A stretch of 23,795 nucleotides of DNA from Pseudomonadota bacterium (lineage in GTDB: Bacteria; Pseudomonadota; Alphaproteobacteria; Sphingomonadales; Sphingomonadaceae), in assembly GCA_023433305.1 (NCBI GenBank), contig JAEZCZ010000075.1, forward strand, positions 1-23,795. The letters are read 5' to 3'. Both the position numbers and the translations under genes were made by a program. Below, in pieces: positions 1 through 8,057 of this stretch (its first letter is position 1; each line of letters begins with the position of its first letter). The notes under the pieces are model-generated. The model was not told where the DNA came from. It worked only from the letters and a program-made list of their open reading frames with translations, and made no database searches.

Positions 1-2138
1 CCTTGGGCTGGCGCAAGGGCGACGAGATCGTGCTCGCCTCGACCGACTTCGATCCCCGCCAGGCCGAGAAGCGCTCGATCGCGGCCATCAAGGGCAACAC
101 GATCACGCTCGACCGCCCGCTCGAGTATATGCACTTCGGCGAGATCACCTTCGGGGTCGACGAGCGCGGCGAGGTGGGGCTCTTGACCCGCAACATCCGC
201 ATCCAGGCTTCGGACGATGCGGAAGAGAGCTACTTCGGCGGGCACATCATGGCGATGACCGCCTCGCAGGTGCACATCTCGGGCGTCGAGCTCTACCGGA
301 TGGGCCAGCACCTGACGCTGGCGCGCTATCCGATGCACTGGCATCTCGTCGGCGACGCATCGGGCCAGTACATCAAGAACTCGGCGATCCACGACACCTA
401 CAGCCGCTGCGTGACCGTGCACGGCACCAACAACGCGCGGGTCGAGAACAACGTGACCTACAACACCGTCGGCCACTGCTTCTTCGTCGAAGACGGGATC
501 GAGACCGGCAACGAGTTCATCAGGAACCTGGCCATCCAGACCAAGTGCCACCCGACGCTGGAATGCGTGCCCACCAATATCGCGCCGAACGGCGAGATGC
601 CCCCGTTATTCTTTGACCGAGCGGCCTACCGACAGGAGAGCTTCCACGGTGGCAAAACCTTGCTGCCTTCGGATAACACGGCCTCTTCGTTCTGGATCAC
701 CAATCCCGACAACAGCTACATCGACAATGTAGCCGCTGGCTCGGATCAAGCCGGCTTCTGGCTGTCTCTCCCTCACCACCCTAATGGCGCGTTCCTCGGC
801 TCAGAAATCGCCTCCAAGACGTTTCCGCGCCGGTTACTTCTGCGCGCCTTCCGCGGCAACACGGCCCACTCGAACTACGACGGGTTCATGTTCGACCGGA
901 ACATCAACGACGACAATACCTACGGCCTCGCCGGCAACGCCTACATGCCGCTGAAGGACCCCTTCGATCCCGAAAGCGAAATGCTCGAGACGGTCTTTTC
1001 GGATCTGACGGCCTACAAGAACCGGAACCAAGGTTTCTGGGGCCGCGGCGAGCTTTTCACGCTTCGCAACGCGAAGTTTGCCGACAACGCCATCGGTATG
1101 ACGATGTCGTCTGGCGCCTTCGGTACCGAAAAGTACACCTCGCTGGTGACAGACTCCCTGTTCGTGGGTGAAACCGACAATATCGGCAACCCCGAGACAC
1201 CCGAAGAGATTGCTATCGGCCGGAGTGTTCCAAAGCGCCTGATTCCGGATTATCCCATCCGCGCTTACGAATATTACGACTATCGCAACGAGGTGCAGAA
1301 CACGACGTTCGTCAACTATCAGGACAATGATCTGCGCAAGACAGGTGCTCTGTCCTGGCTCATGTACAACAGTTCGGGCGTGACCACCGCAAGCACCATC
1401 AAGACCGCAACCTATATAAACGCGAAGCCGGTGTACTTCCCGCCGATGGACAAGCGGTTCGACAACGACAACCGCGGCGGCAACTCCTGGAGAACCCTGT
1501 CGATCCTCGACCTGGACGGCACGACGAGCGGTGTCCCGATGTCACACATCAACCTGCATGATGGCGAAAACAACAGCGTCGTCACCGACGATACCTGTGT
1601 GATCAAGCCAGACTGGAACGCGTCTGTCTGCCAGGGTGACGTCGGACGCCTGTATTTCAACATGCGCTCGGGCGGATTCTCAATGGGGCGTGCAGGCATC
1701 AACGGCCCGAGGCCGCCTGGATCCGGCCCCAGTCCCATCATGGCCGCCCTTGCCAATCCTCCCGCGCCGCAAGCGCCCATCACGCTCATCCACAAGGGCC
1801 AGACCTTCACGGTCGCCGGTAGCCAGAGCAATGTGCGGGCGGGCACCGAAATTCAGGTGCAGACCGCGCGGCCCGAAGTCTCTCTCAGCGTTGCCGAGAT
1901 GGACCAGGGTTCGTGGGTCATCTTCGAACTGCCAGGGTTCACCAACGCCACCTCCGGAACGGAACAGGCCAGCCTGGACGCATTGCGCAGGGCCAACGAG
2001 ACGTCCTATTTCAGGGCCGGGGATACCCTCTGGGTCAAACTGGTAGTGACCGAGGCTCCGCGCATGCCGGTTCGTCCGTTGGATATCCAAGCCAGTCTAA
2101 CGGTCAGCAGGCAGGTCAGTTTAGCGGACAGCAGATAA
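1..2138 (+). CDS. G8-domain / right-handed beta-helix protein, CEMIP/CEMIP2-like (5' truncated)
   Basis: The reading frame enters from the left edge (codons start at base 3) and ends at TAA 2136-2138, so about 711 C-terminal residues are visible and the real start lies outside. The first ~70 residues match the end of a G8 domain, with a GWRKGDEIVLASTDF stretch and then GEVGLLTRNI. After this comes a long parallel beta-helix. Motifs I recall from animal CEMIP and CEMIP2/TMEM2 occur in the same order: YPMHWHLVGD (fragment residues 109-118), SRCVTVHG, GHCFFVEDG (157-165), LLPSD (220-224), a FWITNP/AAGS block, NTAHSNY, AYKNRNQGFWGRG, FADNAIGMTMSSG and SLFVGE. The animal relatives are linked to hyaluronan depolymerisation, but the bacterial substrate is unknown. 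The protein is probably exported, though the signal peptide is off-window. The last ~130 residues, after a Pro/Gly-rich linker, look like a separate beta domain. Codon use changes sharply near base 605. Family assignment is confident; function is not. Confidence 0.82.
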   Translation, partial: LGWRKGDEIVLASTDFDPRQAEKRSIAAIKGNTITLDRPLEYMHFGEITFGVDERGEVGLLTRNIRIQASDDAEESYFGGHIMAMTASQVHISGVELYRMGQHLTLARYPMHWHLVGDASGQYIKNSAIHDTYSRCVTVHGTNNARVENNVTYNTVGHCFFVEDGIETGNEFIRNLAIQTKCHPTLECVPTNIAPNGEMPPLFFDRAAYRQESFHGGKTLLPSDNTASSFWITNPDNSYIDNVAAGSDQAGFWLSLPHHPNGAFLGSEIASKTFPRRLLLRAFRGNTAHSNYDGFMFDRNINDDNTYGLAGNAYMPLKDPFDPESEMLETVFSDLTAYKNRNQGFWGRGELFTLRNAKFADNAIGMTMSSGAFGTEKYTSLVTDSLFVGETDNIGNPETPEEIAIGRSVPKRLIPDYPIRAYEYYDYRNEVQNTTFVNYQDNDLRKTGALSWLMYNSSGVTTASTIKTATYINAKPVYFPPMDKRFDNDNRGGNSWRTLSILDLDGTTSGVPMSHINLHDGENNSVVTDDTCVIKPDWNASVCQGDVGRLYFNMRSGGFSMGRAGINGPRPPGSGPSPIMAALANPPAPQAPITLIHKGQTFTVAGSQSNVRAGTEIQVQTARPEVSLSVAEMDQGSWVIFELPGFTNATSGTEQASLDALRRANETSYFRAGDTLWVKLVVTEAPRMPVRPLDIQASLTVSRQVSLADSR

Positions 2139-2165
2139 GGTCTGTTTTCGCGAACTGTTCATCGA

Positions 2166-2320
2166 GAATGATACGTCGACATCCGCAGCGGGTGGCGAGC
2201 CGTCATTTCGGGGCGAGAGTGGCGAACGGCACCTTTGCGGCGCTCGTCCGGGCGAGACGCGGTACCCACGGGCACTGGCCGTGACCTCTCTCGCCGGTCC
2301 TCTAATTGTCCGTATCATTC
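2166..2320. repeat. 10-bp inverted repeat in the ppsA upstream region
   Basis: GAATGATACG at 2166-2175 is the exact reverse complement of CGTATCATTC at 2311-2320. The arms are 135 bases apart and both lie in the non-coding stretch between the G8 gene and ppsA (2139-2377). It could be a pair of regulator half-sites or chance. A 10-bp match somewhere in ~240 bases is uncommon but not rare. I see no convincing sigma-70 promoter in this stretch. Confidence 0.3.
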
Positions 2321-2377
2321 CGGAGAGATATGGAGGCCATAACCCTCCACGGTGACGTACTTCATCAGGAGATCGCC

Positions 2378-4801
2378 ATGACCGGCAGCCTCGTCATCTC
2401 CCTCAACGGGCTCTCGGCCCAAGATGTTGCCGTTGTCGGGGGAAAGAACGCCTCCCTGGGTGAAATGATCGCAAGGCTTGAGCCGATGGGCGTGAGGGTC
2501 CCGCCCGGGTTCGCCACCACTGCCGAGGCCTATCGCTCGTTCCTGACGCAAAACGGCCTGGAGCCGGTCATTTCTCGTCACCTCGCCGATTATCACACAG
2601 GTAAGGCTACCTTGAGCGAAAGCGGTGCCGCTATCCGTAAGGCAATCATCGCGGGAGATTGGCCGATTGAAGTCCGCGAGGCGATCGCGGCGGCCTATCG
2701 CGACTTGTGTCAATCAAGCGCCGTGTCTGAGCTCGACGTCGCCGTGCGGTCGAGCGCCACGGCCGAGGATCTGCCGGGAGCCAGCTTTGCCGGGCAGCAA
2801 GAGACTTTCCTCAACGTCCGAGGGGAAAGAAGCCTGCTAGCAGCCTGCAGGCGCTGTTACGCGTCTCTCTACACCGATCGGGCGATCACCTACCGCGAGA
2901 CGAAGGGGTTCGCCCACGAGGCGGTGGCCTTGTCGGTCGGTGTGCAGCGGATGGTTCGCTCGGACCGGGCCGGCTCCGGCGTCATGTTCTCGATCGACAC
3001 TGAGAGCGGATTCGACAAGGCTGTGTTGATCAACGCTGCGTGGGGCCTCGGCGAGAATGTCGTGCAGGGTTCCGTCGACCCCGACGAATACCAGGTCTTC
3101 AAGCCGCTGCTCGCGGACGAGGCGTTCTGTCCGATCGTGGCGAAGAAGCGCGGCGGCAAAGAGTGCAAAATGGTTTACCTCGACAGCGGCCAAGGCACTC
3201 GCAACGTGCCGACCTCGCGGGCCGAGCGCCGATCCTTCGTCCTCGCTGACGACGAAATCCTCCAGTTGGCTCGATGGGCAGTAGTGATCGAGCGGCACTA
3301 CGGCTGCCCGATGGACATGGAATGGGCAAAGGATGGCCCCGACGGCGAACTGTTCATCGTGCAGGCCAGGCCGGAAACCGTGCAGGCCTTGGCTGCCTCG
3401 GGCAAGCTGCGCTCCTTCTCGCTCAAAGAGAGGGGCCGCGTCCTGGCTGAAGGCTCCGCCATCGGCGAGGCGATCGCGACCGGCCCGGTCTGCCTGATCG
3501 GGAGCGCGGACCAGATCGACACGTTTGTCGACGGCTCCATCCTGGTGACGAGCACTACCGATCCGGACTGGGTGCCGATCATGAAGCGCGCGGCGGCGAT
3601 CGTTACCGACCACGGTGGACGCACATCCCATGCGGCCATCGTCAGCCGAGAACTCGGCTTGCCCGCAATCGTGGGCGCCACCAATGCGACCGACGTGCTC
3701 CACGACGGACAGACGATAACCGTCAGCTGCGCAGAGGGAGACCGCGGGTTCGTCTACGAAGGCAAGGCTGACTTCAACATCGAGGAAGTTGAACTCGACG
3801 CGTTGCCAAAAACCCGGACAAAAGTGATGCTCAATCTGGCCAATCCGGCGGCGGCCTACCGCTGGTGGCGTCTTCCGGCGGATGGCGTAGGACTGACACG
3901 GATGGAGTTCGTGATCAGCAACGAGATCAAGGTCCATCCCATGGCCCTGGTGAGGTTCGATCAGGTATCCAACCCTGACGAACGCCGGGAAATCGAACGA
4001 CTGACCGAAGGCTATGCCGACAAGGAGGAATACTTCGTCGACCGGCTCGCGCGCGGTCTGGCCCGCATCGCGGCGGTCGGGCACCCCCGTACTGTCATCA
4101 TCCGCATGAGCGATTTCAAGACGAACGAGTATGCGGGGCTCCTTGGCGGTCGGGACTTCGAGCCGGAAGAAGAAAACCCCATGATCGGCTTTCGCGGTGC
4201 GTCGCGGTACTACTCGCCGCGCTACCGCGAGGGCTTTGTGCTCGAATGCCGTGCGATCCGCCGCCTGCGCGAAGAAATGGGCTTCACAAACGTCGTAGTG
4301 ATGATCCCATTCTGTCGTTCGATTGCGGAAGCCGACCGAGTCCTAGGGGTGATGGCCGAGAACGGCCTCAGGCGCCGCGAAAACGGCCTCGAAGTCTACG
4401 TGATGTGCGAAATCCCCTCGAATGTCGTCTTGGCGGAAGCGTTTGCCGAGCGCTTCGACGGATTTTCGATCGGCAGCAACGACCTCACTCAACTCACACT
4501 GGGGATCGACAGGGACTCCGGGTTGTTGGCCGAACAGTTCGATGAGCGGGACCCGGCGGTCAAATGGATGATCCGCCACGTGATCGAAGCTTCCCACGAG
4601 CATGGGGCCAAGGTCGGACTATGCGGGCAGGCACCCAGTGACCACCCCGAATTCGCACGCTTCCTGGTCGGTTGCGGGATCGATTCGATGTCAGTCACAC
4701 CGGACAGCTTTGTCGCTGTGAAGCGCCATGTCGCGGCCGCGGAAGCTGAAACCCTGCCGAGACCGCTCGTTGCTTCGCCGGCAGGAGCTGCCTCTCGATG
4801 A
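2378..4801 (+). CDS. ppsA: Phosphoenolpyruvate synthase (pyruvate, water dikinase)
   Basis: Converts pyruvate, ATP and water to PEP, AMP and phosphate in the cytosol, opening gluconeogenesis from C3 acids. The 807-residue product is close to E. coli PpsA (792). It shows an N-terminal ATP-grasp domain (about residues 15-345, with GGKNASLGEM and RSSATAEDLPGASFAGQQET), a swivelling phosphohistidine domain (about 385-460, with GGRTSHAAIV; His418 is the phospho-carrier), and a C-terminal PEP/pyruvate TIM barrel with GSNDLTQL and VGLCGQAPSD (Cys749 is the likely acid). I chose ATG 2378 because it has an AGGAGA ribosome site 6 bases upstream and begins at the family's usual N-terminus; an in-frame start at 2306 would add 24 unmatched residues. 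The stop overlaps the pfkB start (ATGA), implying translational coupling. Codon third positions are richer in A/T than most other genes here. Confidence 0.96.
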   Translation: MTGSLVISLNGLSAQDVAVVGGKNASLGEMIARLEPMGVRVPPGFATTAEAYRSFLTQNGLEPVISRHLADYHTGKATLSESGAAIRKAIIAGDWPIEVREAIAAAYRDLCQSSAVSELDVAVRSSATAEDLPGASFAGQQETFLNVRGERSLLAACRRCYASLYTDRAITYRETKGFAHEAVALSVGVQRMVRSDRAGSGVMFSIDTESGFDKAVLINAAWGLGENVVQGSVDPDEYQVFKPLLADEAFCPIVAKKRGGKECKMVYLDSGQGTRNVPTSRAERRSFVLADDEILQLARWAVVIERHYGCPMDMEWAKDGPDGELFIVQARPETVQALAASGKLRSFSLKERGRVLAEGSAIGEAIATGPVCLIGSADQIDTFVDGSILVTSTTDPDWVPIMKRAAAIVTDHGGRTSHAAIVSRELGLPAIVGATNATDVLHDGQTITVSCAEGDRGFVYEGKADFNIEEVELDALPKTRTKVMLNLANPAAAYRWWRLPADGVGLTRMEFVISNEIKVHPMALVRFDQVSNPDERREIERLTEGYADKEEYFVDRLARGLARIAAVGHPRTVIIRMSDFKTNEYAGLLGGRDFEPEEENPMIGFRGASRYYSPRYREGFVLECRAIRRLREEMGFTNVVVMIPFCRSIAEADRVLGVMAENGLRRRENGLEVYVMCEIPSNVVLAEAFAERFDGFSIGSNDLTQLTLGIDRDSGLLAEQFDERDPAVKWMIRHVIEASHEHGAKVGLCGQAPSDHPEFARFLVGCGIDSMSVTPDSFVAVKRHVAAAEAETLPRPLVASPAGAASR

Positions 4802-5724
4802 ATATCGCGACGCTTACTCTGAACCCCACCATCGATGTCTCGTTCTCGGTCGACGCCGTGTTCCACACGCGGAAAATGCGCGGTCATGACGAACGGCATG
4901 CCCCTGGCGGTGGTGGCATAAACGTCGCGCGCGTCTTCGTACGCCTGGGAGGCAACGCGCGGTGTGTTTACCTCTCGGGAGGCGCGACCGGCGTGGCCCT
5001 AGACGGGCTACTCGATCTCCATCAGCTGGTCCGAAGCAAGATTCCCATCAAGGGCGAAACCCGGGTCAGCACGACGGTGTTCGAAAGGGAGAGCCAGCGC
5101 GAGTACCGCTTCGTCACGGACGGCCCCGAGGTTTCTGCGGACGAGTGGCAGAAATGCCTGGACCAGCTGGCACTGGTCGAATGCGACTATCTGGTAGCCA
5201 GTGGATCGCTGCCGCGAGGCGTTCCGGCGGATTTCTACGCAAGAGCTGCGTTGCAGGCAAAGGCGCGCGGGGTGCGCTTCGTGCTGGACAGTTCGGGTCA
5301 CGGGCTCGCCCAAGGCCTCGCCGCCGGAAACGTGTTCCTCGTCAAGCCGAGCATAGGGGAGCTCCGTGCATTGACTGGCCTGCCCCTCGAATCCGATCAG
5401 GAAATCGCCGAGGCCGCGCAAGCGATCGTGGCGCGCGGCGAAGCCGAAAACGTGGCCGTCACCATGGGCAGGGACGGGGCGATGCTGGTCAACGCGTCTA
5501 GTTCGTGGCGGCTTGCGGCGCTGCAGGTGGAAGTAGCGAGCGCGGTCGGCGCGGGCGACAGCTTCCTCGCGGCCATGGTGCATGCGCTGGCGAACGGGCG
5601 GCCCATCGAAGACGCATTCCGTTTTGGGATTGCGGCAGGCACCGCCGCAATCCTCACACCAGGCACCGGCCTGGCCCAACCCAAGGATATCGAGCGGCTC
5701 TACAGCGCGGCGCTAGCGCGGTAA
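4798..5724 (+). CDS. pfkB: PfkB-family 6-phosphofructokinase (ribokinase fold)
   Basis: A 308-residue sugar kinase of the PfkB/ribokinase family, closer to E. coli Pfk-2 than to 1-phosphofructokinase by my reading. It shares the start TLTLNPTIDVSF, the PGGGGINVARV substrate loop, SGSLPRGVP, DSSG, VKPSIGELRAL and the terminal GAGDSFLAAM motif, in which Asp254 is the catalytic base. Expected reaction: fructose 6-phosphate + ATP to fructose 1,6-bisphosphate. Tagatose-6-phosphate or fructose-1-phosphate kinase activity cannot be excluded from sequence alone. The ATG is embedded in the ppsA stop (4-base overlap), so both are translated from one message, an unusual pairing of a glycolytic kinase with a gluconeogenic enzyme. 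Many sphingomonads rely on the Entner-Doudoroff route and lack PfkA, which makes a PfkB here worth noting. Codon use resembles ppsA. Confidence 0.88.
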   Translation: MNIATLTLNPTIDVSFSVDAVFHTRKMRGHDERHAPGGGGINVARVFVRLGGNARCVYLSGGATGVALDGLLDLHQLVRSKIPIKGETRVSTTVFERESQREYRFVTDGPEVSADEWQKCLDQLALVECDYLVASGSLPRGVPADFYARAALQAKARGVRFVLDSSGHGLAQGLAAGNVFLVKPSIGELRALTGLPLESDQEIAEAAQAIVARGEAENVAVTMGRDGAMLVNASSSWRLAALQVEVASAVGAGDSFLAAMVHALANGRPIEDAFRFGIAAGTAAILTPGTGLAQPKDIERLYSAALAR

Positions 5725-5734
5725 GGGGATGATC

Positions 5735-5758
5735 GACCTCGGGCCGAGGTTCGAGGTC
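5735..5758 (+). terminator. Weak hairpins after pfkB (possible attenuator or terminator)
   Basis: Just after the pfkB stop, CCTCG GGC CGAGG (5737-5749) can form a 5-bp stem, and the overlapping GACCTCG (5735-5741) / CGAGGTC (5752-5758) can form a 7-bp alternative. No T-tract follows, so a standard intrinsic terminator is doubtful. Confidence 0.25.
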
Positions 5759-5851
5759 CGACGCCACCGCCCCATCGCTCGTCGATTTGGCGGTTTCGCT
5801 TCCGCGCCGGGTTGGTTAAGCCCGCCCCAAAGCCAAGCGAAGGGAAAAGCG

Positions 5852-6580
5852 GTGAGCATATTGCAGGGACGGGTCGTTCTCGTGACCGGCGCCAGTTCGG
5901 GAATCGGTGAGGCCTGCGCCGCCGCGTTCGCGAACAAGGGTGCCAAGGTCGTGCTCGCCGCACGCCGCGCCGAACGGCTCGAAACGCTCGTAGCCAAGAT
6001 CGAAGGCGTGGGGGGCGAGGCCCTCGGAGTCGCCACCGACGTGACCGACGAAGCCGCGGTGCAGAACCTTTTCGATCAGGCGGTCGAGCGATTCGGTACG
6101 GTCGACGTGGTGATCAACAACGCCGGTATCGCCGACAGCACCGCCGTGTACGAGATGTCGCTGGAGCTGTGGCACAAGGTCATCGAAACGAACCTGACCT
6201 CGGCCTTCCTGTGCAGCCGCGCCGCCTTCCGCATCATGAAGGAACAGCGCCGCGGACGGATCATCAACATCGGGTCCATCTCCGCGCGGGTGCCGCGGCA
6301 GAACAGCCCGGCTTATGCAGCCAGCAAGTGGGGGCTCGACGGCCTTACACGGTCGCTCGCGATCGACGGGCGCGAATTCAACATTGCCGCATCGATCTTT
6401 CATCCGGGAATCGTGGCGACTGAGATCGCGCCCGGCGCGGTCAAGCTGCCCGAGGACTTCGCCGCCTCGCCTGAGGACATTGCCGGCGTCATCGTCCACA
6501 TGTGCGACCTGCCAGACCATCTGAATTTCTACGAAGGCATGGTTGTGCAGATCGACCTGCCGTTCCTCGGGCGCGGCTGA
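5852..6580 (+). CDS. SDR-family NAD(P)-dependent oxidoreductase
   Basis: Classical short-chain dehydrogenase of 242 residues. It has the Rossmann dinucleotide motif TGASSGIGE near the N-terminus, NNAGIA, a catalytic serine in GSISAR, and the YxxxK pair Tyr155/Lys159 in YAASK. I chose GTG 5852 because it gives the normal SDR N-terminus (LQGRVVLVTGAS) behind a purine-rich GCGAAGGGAA sequence. An upstream in-frame ATG at 5729 would add 41 residues without family character. The 127 bases after pfkB suggest its own transcription unit. It is followed after 13 bases by the alpha-hydroxy-acid dehydrogenase, so the two probably form an operon acting on hydroxy/keto acids or alcohols, but the substrate cannot be read from sequence. 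The product ends IDLPFLGRG, without an obvious specificity tail. Confidence 0.9.
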   Translation: MSILQGRVVLVTGASSGIGEACAAAFANKGAKVVLAARRAERLETLVAKIEGVGGEALGVATDVTDEAAVQNLFDQAVERFGTVDVVINNAGIADSTAVYEMSLELWHKVIETNLTSAFLCSRAAFRIMKEQRRGRIINIGSISARVPRQNSPAYAASKWGLDGLTRSLAIDGREFNIAASIFHPGIVATEIAPGAVKLPEDFAASPEDIAGVIVHMCDLPDHLNFYEGMVVQIDLPFLGRG

Positions 6581-6593
6581 GGGCGCGGGTGCG

Positions 6594-7742
6594 TTGAGCG
6601 CCGACCTGCGCTGCTACAACATCGCCGACTTGCGCGAGCGGGCGCGTCGGCGCCTGCCGCGGGGAATCTGGGAATACGCCGAGCGCGGGGTCGAGGACGA
6701 AACCGGCATGGCGCGCAATCGCGCGGCCTTCGAACGCGTGACGTTCCGGCCGCGCGTGCTGCGCGGCGTCCATGCAGTGGACACGCGCAGCGACATCTTC
6801 GGCAGCGAAGTCCCCTCGCCGCTCGCCCTGGCACCGACCGGAGCGGCGGGGCTGCTATGGTACCAGGGTGATCTCGCGCTCGCTCGCGCGGCGGCCAAGG
6901 CCGGCCTCCCGTTCACGATCTCCAGCGCCAGCACGATGGACCTTGAGGAGATCGCGGTGGCGGGCGGCAGGCTCTGGTTCCAGCTCTACTATTGGGAAGA
7001 CCGCTCGCTTTCGCATGCCGTGGTCGACAAGGCGCATGACTTGGGTTGCGAGGCCTTATTCGTCACACTCGACATGCCGGTGCCGCCCAATCGCGAATAC
7101 ATTCAGCGCAACGGCTTCGGCACGCCGTTCAAGCTCAACGCTCGCAACATACGCGACGTCATGCTGCATCCACGTTGGCTCGCGGGAGTCATGGGGAGGT
7201 ATGCCCTGAGCGGCGGGATTCCGAGCCAAGCCAACTTGCCCGACCGGCTGCGCGCGAAAGTCACCAAGGGCGCGCCTCCCGGGGCTTTGTTCAAGCAGGA
7301 CGATCTGGAATGGGATGGCATCAAGGCTCTGCGCGATCGTTGGCCCGGCAAGCTCGTGCTCAAGGGCATCCTCCATCCCGAGGATGCCGAGCATGCGCTG
7401 GCGCTCGGTGCGGATGGTGTGGTGGTTTCCAACCATGGCGGTCGCGCGCTCGATTCGTCGATTGCGACGATCGATGCCCTGCCCGGCGTCGTCGCGGCGG
7501 CGGGTGGCAGGATGACCGTTTTTCTCGACAGCGGAATCCGGCGCGGCAGCGACGTAGTGAAGGCACTGGCGCTCGGGGCCGACGCGGTTTTGGTAGGGCG
7601 AGCGCCGCTCTACGGCCTTGCCGCCGCGGGAGAAGATGGCGTCAGCCGTGCGCTTGCTCTGCTTCAGGCGGAAACGAGGCGAACGATGGCCATGTTGGGC
7701 GCGCGAAACATTGCCGAACTCGAAAGCCTGCGACTGACCTGA
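6594..7742 (+). CDS. FMN-dependent alpha-hydroxy-acid dehydrogenase (LldD / glycolate oxidase family)
   Basis: TIM-barrel flavoenzyme of 382 residues that oxidises a 2-hydroxy acid (lactate, glycolate or mandelate class) to the 2-oxo acid. Visible family features: YAERG near the N-terminus (Tyr28), the LAPTGAAGLLW FMN segment, SSAST, WFQLYYWEDR, LVLKG with Lys257, SNHGGRALD with catalytic His281 and substrate-binding Arg284, and the phosphate-binding end DSGIRRGSDVVKALALGADAVLVGR. The start is a TTG at 6594, with GAGGG about 10 bases upstream, giving the N-terminus LSADLRCYNIADL typical of this family. No ATG or GTG serves as well. It lies 13 bases after the SDR gene, implying co-transcription. 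Which 2-hydroxy acid is used is not determinable here; lactate or mandelate-like acids are most likely. Confidence 0.92.
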   Translation: MSADLRCYNIADLRERARRRLPRGIWEYAERGVEDETGMARNRAAFERVTFRPRVLRGVHAVDTRSDIFGSEVPSPLALAPTGAAGLLWYQGDLALARAAAKAGLPFTISSASTMDLEEIAVAGGRLWFQLYYWEDRSLSHAVVDKAHDLGCEALFVTLDMPVPPNREYIQRNGFGTPFKLNARNIRDVMLHPRWLAGVMGRYALSGGIPSQANLPDRLRAKVTKGAPPGALFKQDDLEWDGIKALRDRWPGKLVLKGILHPEDAEHALALGADGVVVSNHGGRALDSSIATIDALPGVVAAAGGRMTVFLDSGIRRGSDVVKALALGADAVLVGRAPLYGLAAAGEDGVSRALALLQAETRRTMAMLGARNIAELESLRLT

Positions 7743-7769
7743 GGCTAGCGAATCGGACGCACAAAGAAG

Positions 7770-7795
7770 AACGGCGGAGATTTCTCCCCGCCGTT
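7770..7795 (-). terminator. Intrinsic terminator, probably bidirectional
   Basis: AACGGC (7770-7775) pairs with GCCGTT (7790-7795), and GGAGA (7776-7780) with TCTCC (7783-7787), leaving a two-base loop and a CC bulge. On the minus strand the stem is followed by TTCTTCTTTG, so it best serves the small membrane protein gene ending at 7824. On the plus strand it sits 28 bases after the hydroxy-acid dehydrogenase stop, with a poorer T-tract, and could stop that message too. Confidence 0.7.
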
Positions 7796-7823
7796 CCGAA
7801 TATCTTTGGTCGTCGAAACCCTA

Positions 7824-8057
7824 TTACGGGCTGACGGGGAGATCCTCATCACCATCCGAAGCGATCACGCCGATCACGCCGGCGACGATGATCAACGCCA
7901 GGATCCAGGCCCAGCTGCTGCCACCGAGAGCCTCGGACTCGGCAACCGACGAAGCGGCACGAGTATCGCTGACGGCGACAGGCGCAGCAGCAGCGGCAGT
8001 CGAACCGAACACGATCCCCGCGGATGCGAGAGCGGCAAGCGCTTTACGAGTAACCAT
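7824..8057 (-). CDS. Small exported single-pass membrane protein, unknown function
   Basis: 77 residues. The N-terminus has the form of a cleavable leader: basic start MVTRK, an alanine-rich hydrophobic core, and a likely Ala-X-Ala cut near residue 25. After ~22 polar residues comes one hydrophobic span (about 48-66, WAWILALIIVAGVIG) and a short acidic tail ending DEDLPVSP. Small proteins with this plan and a D/E-rich, SP-ending tail are common in sphingomonads from memory, but I know no function. A GGAAGGG ribosome site sits 8 bases before the ATG, and a terminator follows the stop, which supports a real gene although an opposite-strand frame also stays open. It is divergent from the M48 peptidase gene, with 225 bases between them. 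Confidence 0.75.
   Translation of the reverse strand: MVTRKALAALASAGIVFGSTAAAAAPVAVSDTRAASSVAESEALGGSSWAWILALIIVAGVIGVIASDGDEDLPVSP

Noticed and set aside
2306..2377. Longer ppsA start at 2306
   Set aside because: The extra 24 residues do not resemble PEP synthase, and ATG 2378 has a good ribosome site.
2837..4084. Long open frame (415 codons) on the minus strand inside ppsA
   Set aside because: It is antisense to well-recognised PEP synthase sequence, reads as Arg/His/Gly-rich protein with no family motif, and is expected from high-GC codon bias.
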